Assembly: GCA_023260315.1 (NCBI GenBank)
Contig: JALQVQ010000259.1
Span: forward strand, 1 to 5,526
DNA length: 5,526 nt
Reading direction: 5' to 3'
From: Burkholderiaceae bacterium
GTDB taxonomy: Bacteria > Pseudomonadota > Gammaproteobacteria > Burkholderiales > Burkholderiaceae_C
The notes under the pieces were generated by a model. That model had not been told where the DNA came from. It did no database searches and saw only the letters and a list, made by a program, of their open reading frames with translations. The position numbers were made by a program, and so were the translations under genes. Positions 5,468 through 5,526 of this stretch are shown piece after piece. Every line of letters starts with the position of its first letter. Positions within the stretch are counted from its first letter, which is position 1.

Positions 5468-5526
5468 AGAACAATATCATCTCTTACATAAGATGTAGCA
5501 GAGTCAAATGAATCTTTAAGATCAAA
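5468..5526. other. AT-rich segment that breaks the ligase gene
   Basis: Bases 5461-5526 are about 30% GC (20 of 66), visibly lower than the flanking genes, and do not encode the ligase region expected upstream of I-R-W-Y. On the minus strand another frame is open from the edge (5526) to a TGA at 5416-5418, and its AT-rich part reads like ordinary protein (for example SYVRDDIVLFGG). This suggests coding DNA of a different origin joined out of frame. No inverted repeat end or duplicated target site is visible in so short a piece. Confidence 0.5.

Noticed and set aside
1..5526. CRISPR array, tRNA/rRNA genes, complete insertion sequence
   Set aside because: No regularly spaced repeats, no clover-leaf or rRNA-like stretch, and no transposase or paired terminal inverted repeats were seen.

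Overview
The window looks like the edge of a photosynthesis gene cluster from a purple, bacteriochlorophyll a-producing proteobacterium. The best guess is a betaproteobacterium of the Burkholderiales (Rubrivivax, Rhodoferax or Limnohabitans-like). The reasons are the gene order crtE-crtF-bchC, which purple bacteria share; a high-potential iron-sulfur protein (HiPIP) next to it; and a Liv-type transporter protein paired with a FAA1-type acyl-CoA ligase, common in that group. The taxonomic call is inference.

Layout. On the minus strand, reading from about 3012 down to 1, lie crtE (2027-2920, GGPP synthase), crtF (855-2030, carotenoid O-methyltransferase, start overlapping the crtE stop by 4 bp) and bchC (780 down to the window edge, C-terminus missing). 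On the plus strand at 3160-3480, divergent from crtE, is a small Tat-exported HiPIP. A strong symmetric hairpin terminator (3492-3525) separates it from a convergent minus-strand pair: a Liv-type periplasmic binding protein (3539-4711) and, 30 bp upstream of it, the C-terminal part of an AMP-forming acyl-CoA ligase (4742 to about 5467). The last ~60 bases are AT-rich and break the ligase reading frame.

How it works together. CrtE makes the C20 precursor that feeds carotenoids and the (bacterio)chlorophyll phytyl tail. CrtF methylates hydroxylated carotenoids of the spheroidene/spirilloxanthin branch. BchC does the last oxidation of the bacteriochlorophyllide ring substituent. HiPIP is a likely soluble electron donor to the reaction centre. 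The clearest regulatory signal is a matching pair of promoters, in front of crtE and in front of bchC. Each has TTGACA, a 16-bp spacer and a -10, and each has TGT-N12-ACA (PpsR/CrtJ-type) palindromes over the -35 and -10, 8 bp apart. This implies joint light/oxygen repression of both steps, with crtEF read-through into bchC also possible.

I found no RNA genes, CRISPR array, complete mobile element or clearly novel multi-gene system. The points most worth checking are the duplicated operator geometry, a possibly leaderless bchC mRNA, and the composition break at the right edge.
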